This document shows, piece after piece, positions 7,788-15,421 of a stretch of DNA of 53,817 nt. Below the pieces are notes generated by a model that ran no database searches, was not told where the DNA came from, and saw nothing but the letters and a program-made list of their open reading frames with translations. A program made the position numbers and the translations under genes. Position 1 is the stretch's first letter. Each line of letters begins with the position of its first letter. The DNA comes from CAKOSP01 sp964369845 (lineage in GTDB: Bacteria; Bacillota_I; Bacilli_A; RF39; UBA660), in NCBI GenBank assembly GCA_964369845.1, contig CAYJFJ010000006.1, positions 1-53,817 on the forward strand, read 5' to 3'.

Positions 7788-8732
7788 AAATAATAAGATA
7801 TATAAATAATATGAAACGAAAATGCCTAACATAAAAGCACCTTCATACCAATCAATTTGATGTCTTCTCCTAGAAAAAATATATAAAAATATTGTAGCAA
7901 CTAATACAACGATAAAGTCCAGTATTTGAAAACTTGCAGGTGTTACTGTTCCAAATATTGCAACAGGAAGACCAAGAACAATGCATATATTAAATATATT
8001 AGATCCTATTATATTACCAACTAAAATATCAAGTTCTTTTTTTCTAGCAGCAGTAATTGATGTAACAAGTTCCGGTAAACTAGTACCAAGAGCGATTACA
8101 GTTAAAGAAATAACGCGATCACTTATGTTTAATTTAGTAGCAATCATAATTGCTTGATTAACTACTAAATCTGAAGATAAAACAATAGCAGTTATACCTA
8201 AAACTATAAAAATAATTGATTTAACTAAAGAGCCTGTTGGTTTGTCATTTTCCTCAGTTTTGTTACGAATCATTCTAAATAAATAATAAATAAATACCAT
8301 AAACACTAGAACAATGACTACCCCATCAGATCTAGTAATACTATTTTCAGCTGCTCCATCTATCCAAACATCTAAAAATAAAACAGTCAAAAGAGTTGTT
8401 AAAAGTAAACAAATTGGTATTTCTTTACTAACCGTAGAACTTTTAACTTTAATAGGTACTATCAAACTACAACATCCAACAATAAGTAAGATATTGATTA
8501 TATTACTACCTATTACATTTCCTAAAAGCATTTCTGATGAATCATTTAGAAGAGATTGAACACTTACAGCAAACTCTGGAGCACTAGTACCAAAAGCAAC
8601 GATAGTAAGCCCTATCACCATTTTAGAAACGTTAAAATGAAGAGCCACCTCACTTGCATGATCAACAAATACATCTGCTGCTTTTATAAGTATTACAAAG
8701 CCAAGTATCAATAATAAAATATTAACTAACAT
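7785..8732 (-). CDS. Sodium/calcium exchanger family protein (YrbG-like)
   Basis: Ten-helix inner-membrane cation antiporter of the CaCA superfamily, likely exporting Ca2+ in exchange for Na+ or H+. Both alpha repeats are clear. The first is IVAFGTSAPEFAVSV followed by GNVIGSNIINILLIVG. The second is VIALGTSLPELVTSI followed by VGNIIGSNIFNICIVLG. The acidic ion-binding residues (APE, LPE) are kept. Length 315 aa is typical of the YrbG type. The ATG has AGGAAAA upstream and lies 10 bp after the rhomboid gene, so the two are probably co-transcribed. Substrate cannot be told from sequence. Confidence 0.93.
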   Translation of the reverse strand: MLVNILLLILGFVILIKAADVFVDHASEVALHFNVSKMVIGLTIVAFGTSAPEFAVSVQSLLNDSSEMLLGNVIGSNIINILLIVGCCSLIVPIKVKSSTVSKEIPICLLLTTLLTVLFLDVWIDGAAENSITRSDGVVIVLVFMVFIYYLFRMIRNKTEENDKPTGSLVKSIIFIVLGITAIVLSSDLVVNQAIMIATKLNISDRVISLTVIALGTSLPELVTSITAARKKELDILVGNIIGSNIFNICIVLGLPVAIFGTVTPASFQILDFIVVLVATIFLYIFSRRRHQIDWYEGAFMLGIFVSYYLYILLF

Positions 8733-8742
8733 AAATTTTTTC

Positions 8743-9891
8743 CTATCTAAAAATCATATAAGCAAGAAAACCTACAAATACAAGAAGAGCAATTGAAGAT
8801 TTAATTATATCTGATTTATTATTCTTACCTTCGATACTAAATATCATAGCGGCTAGATAACCAGCAATAAGCCCACCTATATGAGCAGCATTATCTATCC
8901 CTTCAATCATAAAGCCAACAGCAAGGTTTAAAATTATTATTGGCAATATTTGCTTTCTTAATACATCATTTAAATAAACTCTAAAAGTATTACCAAAATA
9001 AAGTAATGCTCCAAGTATACCAAAGATAGCCCCACTAGCACCTACTGATACTAATACATCTTGATTCATTACAAGAGATAACATAGATCCTACTATACCA
9101 CTTATTAAATATATAGCTAAGAATTTCCATTTACCAATAAATTTTTCCAATTGAGTTCCAACTATTTTTAAAGAATACATATTAACAAAAAAGTGAATTA
9201 TACCAATATGTAAAAATACTGAAGTAAGAAGTCTGTAAACTTGACCACCTCTAACTAAATCAATATTATTACCACCAAATTCAAGTAAAGTATGAACAAA
9301 TGTAGAACCATCACCTATTAAATACATAAGTAAAAACATTATAGATGAAATAGCGATAAAAACATAAGTCATAATAATTTTTTTTTCTTTAAAAATCTTA
9401 TTATAAATTTCATTATCTTTTTCAGTTTTACTATTAACATCATTAGTAACATTAATAAATAAATCTAAATCAGTAGCATTATCAATCAATTCTGTTGTAA
9501 TCGCAGGAAAAATAGATTTCAAATTTTCATTTTCTCTTATTTCTTGATAAGATGTTAGACTTACAGTATCAACATTTTTATTTTCTTTAATTTTAACCCT
9601 ATCAGCTAAATCTAAACAAATGTTCAAAGCATTCATTTTAAATGTTAAAGTCTTCTTTTTAATTTGTTTTAAAACGTGTTTAGTTTTTAAAATATCATAA
9701 TCGAATTGTTCCTCGTTATGAATATATCCAGTATTAATTCTAATTATTTTATATGGACCATCTAAGTTTTCAAGCCAAATTTCATCCTTAGCACCTTTAA
9801 CTACTATAGGAGAATAATTCTCTTTAGTAACAAAATAATGTACTAGTGTCATTACAATTTGATCTTTCTTACTAATTGTTATATTATTCAT
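8743..9891 (-). CDS. Rhomboid family intramembrane serine protease (GluP/YqgP-like)
   Basis: Three hundred eighty-two residues: a soluble N-terminal half (about 1-190) and a rhomboid domain. Catalytic elements are HFFVNMYSL (oxyanion Asn region), GASGAIFG (nucleophile Ser) and NAAHIGGLIAGY (His). Helices cover about 193-380. The N-terminal extension resembles the accessory domain of Bacillus YqgP but carries no motif I can name. ATG at 9891 is preferred because GGAGG lies 4 nt before it. An upstream ATG would add 11 residues and swallow the ribosome site. It probably forms an operon with the exchanger gene. Bacillus YqgP acts in membrane-protein quality control, and the role here is inferred. 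Confidence 0.92.
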   Translation of the reverse strand: MNNITISKKDQIVMTLVHYFVTKENYSPIVVKGAKDEIWLENLDGPYKIIRINTGYIHNEEQFDYDILKTKHVLKQIKKKTLTFKMNALNICLDLADRVKIKENKNVDTVSLTSYQEIRENENLKSIFPAITTELIDNATDLDLFINVTNDVNSKTEKDNEIYNKIFKEKKIIMTYVFIAISSIMFLLMYLIGDGSTFVHTLLEFGGNNIDLVRGGQVYRLLTSVFLHIGIIHFFVNMYSLKIVGTQLEKFIGKWKFLAIYLISGIVGSMLSLVMNQDVLVSVGASGAIFGILGALLYFGNTFRVYLNDVLRKQILPIIILNLAVGFMIEGIDNAAHIGGLIAGYLAAMIFSIEGKNNKSDIIKSSIALLVFVGFLAYMIFR

Positions 9892-9949
9892 ATTGCCTCC
9901 AACATATATTTTACTATAAATCATATTATTAGTAAAGGAGTGTTGCTTG

Positions 9950-10282
9950 ATGACTTACATAATACTTTACATTATAAGTTTTTCATTATTTTCATATACA
10001 TGTTTAAACAGCATTTATGAAAATAAAAACAAAAGATATGATTATTTATTTTATTATACAACTATATATTTATTATTGCTAGTCTTACCCATTTATGTAT
10101 TTAAATTTACTTCATATAATATAAGTAGTTTAATAAGTGTTTTAATATTTGCATTATCCGCCATATTATCATCATACTTATTAAAACATAAAAAAAACAG
10201 TATTTTATATACTATTCCTTTTTGTACTTTTAGCTATATAATGTTTTGCTATTTACTAGCAATTAATCTAAATCACTTATAA
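9950..10282 (+). CDS. Small four-helix membrane protein, unknown function
   Basis: One hundred ten residues with four hydrophobic segments (about 1-20, 33-52, 57-80, 86-108) separated by short Lys/Asn-rich loops. I do not recognise the family. AAAGGAG lies 9 nt before the ATG. A TTG directly upstream of the ATG is an alternative start. It is transcribed divergently from the rhomboid gene and its 3' end overlaps the 3' end of rluD by 20 bp on the other strand. Codon use is like the neighbours and hydrophobicity is regular, so I take it as real. Confidence 0.65.
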   Translation: MTYIILYIISFSLFSYTCLNSIYENKNKRYDYLFYYTTIYLLLLVLPIYVFKFTSYNISSLISVLIFALSAILSSYLLKHKKNSILYTIPFCTFSYIMFCYLLAINLNHL

Positions 10283-11144
10283 ATTTTTCCATTTCTTCAG
10301 GTAAACCAATTTCAAAATGCATTGGTTTTTTTGTGATTGGATGAATAAAATCTACACTAGTAGAATGTAAGAATTGTCCAAAATCAGTAGCTTTATTAGC
10401 AGAATATATTGGATCATTAAATACTGGATAGCCAATATACTGCATGTGAACTCTAATTTGATGAGTTCTACCTGTTTCTAAAGATAATCTTACTAATGTA
10501 TATTTTTTAAATCTTTCAATAACTTGTAAGTTTGTAACAGCTTCTTTACCATTATCACATACTTCTTGTTTTTTAAAATCCTTATTACTTTTACCTACAG
10601 GTGCATTAATTTTAGCAGATTGACTAGGAAAAACCCCGTTAACAAGTGCTAAATATTCTCTTTTTACTCTTTTTTCTTTAAAATCATCTGATAAAATTTC
10701 GTGAGCTTTATTTGTTTTAGCTACTAACATTAAACCACTAGTATCTTTATCAAGTCTGTGAACAATACCAGCTCTTGCTGCACCTGCCTCATCTGATAAA
10801 TCATCTGTATGATGCATAAGCGCATTCACAAGTGTACCAGAGTAGTTACCACTACCTGGGTGAACAACTAAACCACTTTGCTTATTTAAAACTATAATAT
10901 CATCATCTTCATAAACAATATCAAGAGCAATATCCTCAGCCTCTATATTAACTTCTTTTTGAAAAGACTCATCAACTGATATTAAATCATCAATATTTAC
11001 TTTATATGAACCTTTCTGCATATTACTATTAACAAGCACGGCTCCACCTTTAAGCATTTTTTCAATTAAACTTCTAGAATACTCAGTATTATCAGCTAAA
11101 AATTTATCTAATCTTACACTAGTTTCTTTTACTACTATTTCCAT
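10263..11144 (-). CDS. rluD: RluD/YlyB-type 23S rRNA pseudouridine synthase
   Basis: Converts uridines of 23S rRNA (or RluA-family sites) to pseudouridine. An N-terminal S4 RNA-binding domain (VRLDKFLADNTEYSRSLIEKMLKGGAVLVN) is followed by the synthase domain with GIVHRLDKDTSGLML, containing the catalytic Asp. SLETGRTHQIRVHMQYIG completes the family signature. Length is 293 aa. The ATG at 11144 has AGAAG 6 nt upstream. It overlaps the end of lspA by 26 bp, the same lspA-ylyB pairing as in Bacillus, and the site specificity is therefore probably that of YlyB, which I cannot confirm from sequence. Confidence 0.93.
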   Translation of the reverse strand: MEIVVKETSVRLDKFLADNTEYSRSLIEKMLKGGAVLVNSNMQKGSYKVNIDDLISVDESFQKEVNIEAEDIALDIVYEDDDIIVLNKQSGLVVHPGSGNYSGTLVNALMHHTDDLSDEAGAARAGIVHRLDKDTSGLMLVAKTNKAHEILSDDFKEKRVKREYLALVNGVFPSQSAKINAPVGKSNKDFKKQEVCDNGKEAVTNLQVIERFKKYTLVRLSLETGRTHQIRVHMQYIGYPVFNDPIYSANKATDFGQFLHSTSVDFIHPITKKPMHFEIGLPEEMEKFISDLD

Positions 11145-11580
11145 ATACATCTTCTTTCTTTATTATTGCAACTATAAGTAAACATACTCCAAAAAATATA
11201 CACATATCAGCAATATTAAAAATAGGAAAATTAAAAAGTTCAACTTTTAAATAGTCAATTACATGACCATATATAATCCTATCAATTAAATTACCTACTA
11301 ATCCACCTATTAAAAGCGAAAAAGCAAATATATTTCTTTTATTAGTTTTAAAATTTTTAATTTCATGAATTAAATAACCTAATATAACAATACTTACAAG
11401 AACAAGAAACACAGTTTGTCCTGTAAAAAAACTAAATGCAGCTCCATCGTTATAAACCTTTTTTAAAACAAAAAAATTATCAATTACAGTCAAACTAGTT
11501 AAATAGTTATCAACTATAATTTTTATAATTTGATCTATTAAAATTATTATTAAACTAATTATAGCAATCTTTTTTTTCAT
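11119..11580 (-). CDS. lspA: Lipoprotein signal peptidase (signal peptidase II)
   Basis: Membrane aspartyl protease that removes signal peptides from diacylated prolipoproteins. Four membrane helices. The two catalytic Asp lie in GNLIDRIIYGHVIDYL and FNIADMCIFFG, with the conserved YNDGAAFSFF segment after the first helix. Length 153 aa is typical. Its clients in this window include the cyclophilin lipoprotein (5.1 kb) and the two small lipoproteins (50.5-51.4 kb). Translationally coupled to rluD. Confidence 0.96.
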   Translation of the reverse strand: MKKKIAIISLIIILIDQIIKIIVDNYLTSLTVIDNFFVLKKVYNDGAAFSFFTGQTVFLVLVSIVILGYLIHEIKNFKTNKRNIFAFSLLIGGLVGNLIDRIIYGHVIDYLKVELFNFPIFNIADMCIFFGVCLLIVAIIKKEDVYGNSSKRN

Positions 11581-11616
11581 GAAAATATTATATCACACTT
11601 TTAAGTTTGAAGCCAG

Positions 11617-11835
11617 TTATTTAACCAAAATAACATCAGATCCTATTTTTACAATTGAAGAAAATTCTATTGTATTATCACCAGATCTTACCATTTTTCT
11701 AAAAAACTTTTTAGGTTCGGTCGATATTCTTAAAATCTTCCCAGAACTATCAATTTCAACATCGACAATCCTTCCTAAATTATTTCCACTTTCCATATTA
11801 ATAATATCTTTTCTTTGAAGTTCACTCAAGTTCAT
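11617..11835 (-). CDS. ylmC: YlmC/YmxH family PRC-barrel protein
   Basis: Seventy-two residues with the YlmC/YmxH pattern: LSELQRKDIINMESGNNLGRIVDVEID then IVKIGSDVILVK at the end. The family folds as a PRC-barrel and is mostly confined to spore formers; its biochemical role is unknown. AGGTGG precedes the ATG. In Bacillus ylmC follows sigG in the same region, and here it is 22 bp downstream of sigG, so co-transcription with the forespore sigma factor is likely. Confidence 0.92.
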   Translation of the reverse strand: MNLSELQRKDIINMESGNNLGRIVDVEIDSSGKILRISTEPKKFFRKMVRSGDNTIEFSSIVKIGSDVILVK

Positions 11836-11857
11836 ACAACCACCTATTTAATTATAT

Positions 11858-12631
11858 TTATTTTATCAATTTTTTTACATTATTCATCGCAGTTTTTTCA
11901 ATTCTAGAAACTTGTGCTTGTGAAATATCAAGTGCATCAGCTATTTCAGTTTGAGTCATACCAATAATATATCTATTAACTAAAACATCTCGCTCACGAG
12001 GTTTAATTTCATTAAGAGCCTTTTTCATTGACAAAAGCATATCTCTACTTTGACTAGTTTCTTTAATATCTGCAAGCTTATCTTGAAGGTATATCGTATC
12101 TCCTCCATCACTATAAATAGGTTCAAAAATAGAAACCGGGTCTTTTAGAGAATCAAGAGCAAACGATACACTAAATTCATCAACGCCTAAAAAAGAAGCA
12201 ATTTCAAATGTAGAAGAAATATGCCCATGTTCTACTAAATACTCATCACTATACTTAATAGCTTGATAAGCAAGGTCTTTAATACTGCGGCTAACTCTAA
12301 GAGCAGTATTGTCTCTTAAATATCTTTTAACTTCTCCTATTATAAGAGGAACTGCATACGTACTAAGCTGCAAACCATAACTTACATCAAAGTTATCTAT
12401 TGCTTTAATAAGACCAATAACACCAACTTGAAATAAATCATCTATGTTAACATTATTTTTTTTAAATCTTTTTAATATACTTAATACTAACTTTAAGTTA
12501 CCATTTATGAGTAATTCTTTTGCAAGTAAATCACCTTCATTAAACTTCTTGAAAAGTTCAATAGTTTCTTTATTAGTTAAAACTTTAAGATCAGCAGTAT
12601 TTATACCTGTTAATTCTACTTTATAATTCAT
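11858..12631 (-). CDS. sigG: Forespore sigma factor SigG
   Basis: Late forespore RNA polymerase sigma factor. The N-terminal SigG box (KVELTGINTADLKVLTN) distinguishes it from SigF. Region 2 contains NGNLKLVLSILKRF, DDLFQVGVIGLIKAIDNFD and STYAVPLIIGEVKRYLRDN. Region 3 contains DPVSIFEPIYSDGGD. Region 4 ends with MTQTEIADALDISQAQVSRIEK. Length 257 aa. GAGGAGATAATA precedes the chosen ATG; a start ten codons upstream would overlap that ribosome site. In Bacillus sigG directly follows sigE, but here a gene for an exported pilin-like protein and two terminators lie between them, so sigG must have its own promoter. Confidence 0.97.
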   Translation of the reverse strand: MNYKVELTGINTADLKVLTNKETIELFKKFNEGDLLAKELLINGNLKLVLSILKRFKKNNVNIDDLFQVGVIGLIKAIDNFDVSYGLQLSTYAVPLIIGEVKRYLRDNTALRVSRSIKDLAYQAIKYSDEYLVEHGHISSTFEIASFLGVDEFSVSFALDSLKDPVSIFEPIYSDGGDTIYLQDKLADIKETSQSRDMLLSMKKALNEIKPRERDVLVNRYIIGMTQTEIADALDISQAQVSRIEKTAMNNVKKLIK

Positions 12632-12648
12632 TATTATCTCCTCAAAAA

Positions 12649-12678
12649 TATATTGATTCAAAAATAAAATTTTTATAC
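12649..12678 (-). promoter_or_regulatory. Candidate SigG-type promoter of sigG
   Basis: Sense strand GTATA (12674-12678), 18-bp spacer, CAATATA (12649-12655). The SigG consensus as I know it is GHATR, 17-18 bp, CATNHTA: -35 matches fully, -10 at 6 of 7. It lies just upstream of the sigG ribosome site and would allow autoregulation. The region is very AT-rich, so chance matches are possible. Confidence 0.4.
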
Positions 12679-12708
12679 AAAAAAATACACTTAAACTTTA
12701 AGTGTATT
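12679..12708 (-). terminator. Terminator after the pilin-like gene
   Basis: Ten-bp stem AATACACTTA/TAAGTGTATT with a five-base loop and a run of seven T on the minus strand, 20 bp after the stop codon of the pilin-like gene. Confidence 0.88.
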
Positions 12709-12727
12709 AAATTTTATAAAAAGCTAA

Positions 12728-13888
12728 TTACTCTCCATAATTAATTACTTCATTATTGTCTGTTAAAATAGGACAATTAGATGTAAGCCCTACTAAACTA
12801 AGAACAAAGTTTAAAATAATAGGAACAAAGAATATTACTACAGTATAAATTGCTCTTTTAACTGTTTTGCCAGTTGCCTTTTTTATAGCATCTCCATCAT
12901 TAGAAGTTACAGCAGTTACATAATCTAAAACAGATAAGACAACTAAAGCAATTATAGCTAGATATTTCATAATATCTAAAATTAAATTAAGCCAGTAAGC
13001 TGTATGATCAGGATTATCAGTATCACCTAAAAGTGAAGCACAATCAACTCTTTGATAAAAAGAATTTCCTTGAAGAGCATCTAACTCATTTGCAAAAGCA
13101 GAGTATATACCACTTTGAATATTTTCAGCATTTTCATTTACTGTATTTTTCACTTCTTCACTATAACTTGGATTATTATTAATTTTAACTCTTTCTTCTT
13201 CAACTATTTCCGAAATAGTATCAGGTATAATTTCATTATATAGTTTTTCGTAAATATCATTATTTACAATAAACTGAGTAAGTTCCCCATTTTCCATGTA
13301 CCTAGATAACTGAGATTCTAAGATAGCTTTTTCTCTAGCAACAATTTCTTCCTCAGTAGAACCATTTAAAAGGTCTTCTCTAATGTTATCACTCATCTCA
13401 ACTAACTTATCTTTTCCAACAGTATAACTATCATAAACAGTTTTTAAAGTATCTTCATAAGAAGAGTATAAAGTAAATTCCTGCGAATAAGACGTTAAAA
13501 AATTATTATTATTTTCACAAAAATTTGCATTGTCAGAAATGCACACTTCAGCATGATGCCAAACATCTAGTCCTAAATATTTTGGACAAGTAAAAGCAGA
13601 CATACTAATATTACTATCTATTAATAGATTATCATTATCATACATACCATAAAAATAATCTCCATATGGTAAATCTTGTTTAAGCCATTTAACAACATCT
13701 CCAGCAGGCTCAAATCTATAATTAAAGTTACCTTTTTCAGTAATGGATGCAAATAGATAAATAGTTGCATCATCACTACTATTGGTATACTCACAAATTT
13801 TAACCTCTGTTTCATCAGCCTCAACTACTCTTACATTTAAACAAAAAAGTAATGCAAAAGATAATAACAAATATATATTTTTTCTCAT
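12728..13888 (-). CDS. Exported protein with TrbC/VirB2-type pilin-like C-terminus
   Basis: Three hundred eighty-six residues. An N-terminal signal peptide (1-24, ending VVEADE) is followed by about 260 residues expected outside, with cysteines near 32, 102, 117 and 125 and an acidic helical stretch. At the C-terminus are two membrane helices (about 300-325 and 345-365) joined by SNDGDAIKKATGKTVKRAI. That helix-basic loop-helix end, FFVPIILNFVLSLVG, is the pattern of small TrbC/VirB2-like pilin domains in Bacillota. No other conjugation gene is nearby. It lies between sigE and sigG, flanked by terminators, with AGGTGA before the ATG and TGATATAAT at 13910-13917 as a possible promoter. Function unknown; a sporulation role is only inferred from place. 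Confidence 0.75.
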   Translation of the reverse strand: MRKNIYLLLSFALLFCLNVRVVEADETEVKICEYTNSSDDATIYLFASITEKGNFNYRFEPAGDVVKWLKQDLPYGDYFYGMYDNDNLLIDSNISMSAFTCPKYLGLDVWHHAEVCISDNANFCENNNNFLTSYSQEFTLYSSYEDTLKTVYDSYTVGKDKLVEMSDNIREDLLNGSTEEEIVAREKAILESQLSRYMENGELTQFIVNNDIYEKLYNEIIPDTISEIVEEERVKINNNPSYSEEVKNTVNENAENIQSGIYSAFANELDALQGNSFYQRVDCASLLGDTDNPDHTAYWLNLILDIMKYLAIIALVVLSVLDYVTAVTSNDGDAIKKATGKTVKRAIYTVVIFFVPIILNFVLSLVGLTSNCPILTDNNEVINYGE

Positions 13889-13927
13889 TATTTATTCACC
13901 TACATACAAATTATATCATTATCTCAA

Positions 13928-13956
13928 ATTAAAAACTAGTTTTTTTAACTAGTTTT
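13928..13956 (-). terminator. Terminator after sigE
   Basis: Stem AAAACTAGTT/AACTAGTTTT with a five-base loop, then TTTTTAATTT on the minus strand. It overlaps the sigE stop codon and separates sigE from the pilin-like gene. Confidence 0.8.
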
Positions 13957-14638
13957 ATGTATTCATAGTAGATTTTAGCTTTCTAATAACTTTCTTTTCT
14001 ATTCTAGAAATATAAGACTGACTAATAGCAAGCATTTCAGCAACTTCTTTTTGGGTATATTCTTTAGTATTGTTAAGTCCGTATCTAAGTGTCATTATTT
14101 CTTTATCTCTATCTTTTAAATCTTTAATTTCCTCAGATAGAAGTTCTTTATTCATTTTCCTTTCAAACTCATCTGGAACTAAATTAACATCCGTTCCAAG
14201 TATATCTTCTAAATGAAGTTCATTACCTTCAGCATCATAATTTAAAGCTTCATCAAAACTTACTTCAATTTTCTTTTTTTTATTTTTTCTTAGAAACATC
14301 AATATTTCATTAGATATACATCTTGAAGCATATGTTGCAAGTCGTATGTTTTTATCTATTTTATAAGTATTAATTCCTTTAATTAAACCTATCGAACCAA
14401 TAGAAACTAAATCTTCAAGATCATAATTAGTAGTTTCGAACTTTTTAGCTAAAAAAACAACTAATCTTAAGTTATGTTCGATTAATATATTTTTAGCTTC
14501 TATATCACCAGCTTTAGCTTTAATTAAATATTTAAGTTCATCTTCTTTAGATAAAGGTGGTGGTAATTTATCAGTAGCACCTACAAAGAAAAGTTCATTA
14601 TATTTAAGTTTTAAAATCAAAAGTATTTTTTTAAACAT
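13955..14638 (-). CDS. sigE: Mother-cell sigma factor SigE (pro-form)
   Basis: Early mother-cell sigma factor, made as an inactive membrane-bound precursor. The N-terminal pro-sequence MFKKILLILKLKYNELFFVG is amphipathic and is followed by the SigE-specific KLPPPLSKEDE. Region 2 shows HNLRLVVFLAKKFETTNYDLEDLVSIGSIGLIKGINTY (quoted in part), with YASRCISNEILMFLRK. Region 4 has TQKEVAEMLAISQSYISRIEK. Length 227 aa. The pro-sequence is about ten residues shorter than that of B. subtilis. It overlaps the end of spoIIGA by 8 bp, so protease and substrate are translationally coupled. Confidence 0.97.
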   Translation of the reverse strand: MFKKILLILKLKYNELFFVGATDKLPPPLSKEDELKYLIKAKAGDIEAKNILIEHNLRLVVFLAKKFETTNYDLEDLVSIGSIGLIKGINTYKIDKNIRLATYASRCISNEILMFLRKNKKKKIEVSFDEALNYDAEGNELHLEDILGTDVNLVPDEFERKMNKELLSEEIKDLKDRDKEIMTLRYGLNNTKEYTQKEVAEMLAISQSYISRIEKKVIRKLKSTMNT

Positions 14639-15371
14639 TTATATCCTCCAATATTTTATAATTAAGAAGGCAATCAGCTCCTTCTATATTTATTACTTCA
14701 TCACTAACACCTAACAAATAATTATTATATTTCTGATTATTTATTTCTATATATTTAAGAGAAAAACATTTCATTAAACTAGTTTTATTAAGTGTTTTAT
14801 AAGGCACATATATGGGATCTTTATTATTATAAATATTTTTATTAACAATAATTATTGATTTATTAGTTACTGGATCTTTTAATCTGTTTCCAGAATCTAC
14901 AAACCCATTTAAATTAAGTATTTTATTATTTTTTAAAACTATTTTAACGCAGTACATTAAATTTTGTTTTTGTCTAAGTTTTTTAGTTTGATAAATATAA
15001 AGGAGTAAAATTAAAGGAGCAAAAAATAAAAGAAAGATATAATTAGCATTTATCTCATTATCTAAAAAAAGTAAAAAACCAGCTAAGATTACACTACACA
15101 TATACAAATAAGTTAAATTAGAAATAGTATATTTAAAATTTTTATAACCAAAAGCAAATATAACCATAATTATAGCAAAAAGAAGTTTATAAATAAGAAG
15201 TAAAAATAAATTAATATCGGCTAAAACAATTAAAAAACTAATAGCTCCAATAATAGCAGATAAAAAAATTCTTTTAAACTTAATTATTCTTTTAAGAGCA
15301 ATTCCTATAGTCCATAGTAATATAAAGTCATAAAAAAAATTAAGTAAAACTAATAAATCTAAATAAATCAT
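14631..15371 (-). CDS. spoIIGA: Sporulation sigma-E factor-processing peptidase SpoIIGA
   Basis: Septum-membrane aspartic protease that removes the SigE pro-sequence. Five hydrophobic helices fill residues 1-130 (start MIYLDLLVLLNFFYDFILLW). The C-terminal cytosolic protease half has the catalytic Asp in GFVDSGNRLKDPVTNKS. Length is 246 aa, shorter than the roughly 300 of Bacillus, mostly through a compact protease domain. In the known mechanism SpoIIGA is activated by SpoIIR from the forespore; no spoIIR is in this window. AGGTGAT precedes the ATG. The promoter region has a Spo0A-like architecture shared with sirA. Confidence 0.94.
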   Translation of the reverse strand: MIYLDLLVLLNFFYDFILLWTIGIALKRIIKFKRIFLSAIIGAISFLIVLADINLFLLLIYKLLFAIIMVIFAFGYKNFKYTISNLTYLYMCSVILAGFLLFLDNEINANYIFLLFFAPLILLLYIYQTKKLRQKQNLMYCVKIVLKNNKILNLNGFVDSGNRLKDPVTNKSIIIVNKNIYNNKDPIYVPYKTLNKTSLMKCFSLKYIEINNQKYNNYLLGVSDEVINIEGADCLLNYKILEDINV

Positions 15372-15387
15372 AGCATCACCTAATTTT

Positions 15388-15421
15388 ATTATAAATGCAT
15401 TATATTAAAATTTTTGTCTAA
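15388..15421 (-). promoter_or_regulatory. Predicted Spo0A-activated promoter of spoIIGA
   Basis: Sense strand TAGACA (15415-15420), 21-bp spacer, TATAAT (15388-15393). The opposite strand over the -35 reads TGTCTAA (15415-15421), a 6/7 match to the Spo0A box. The long spacing is the known feature of the spoIIG promoter of Bacillus. The 16 bp from the -35 inward are identical to those at sirA except one base. A second TATAAT inside the spacer is too close to the -35 to be used with it. Confidence 0.55.

Noticed and set aside
12728..13888. Part of a conjugative element or type IV secretion locus
   Set aside because: Only the pilin-like tail is suggestive; no VirB4, VirD4, relaxase or integrase is nearby, and the flanks are core sporulation genes.
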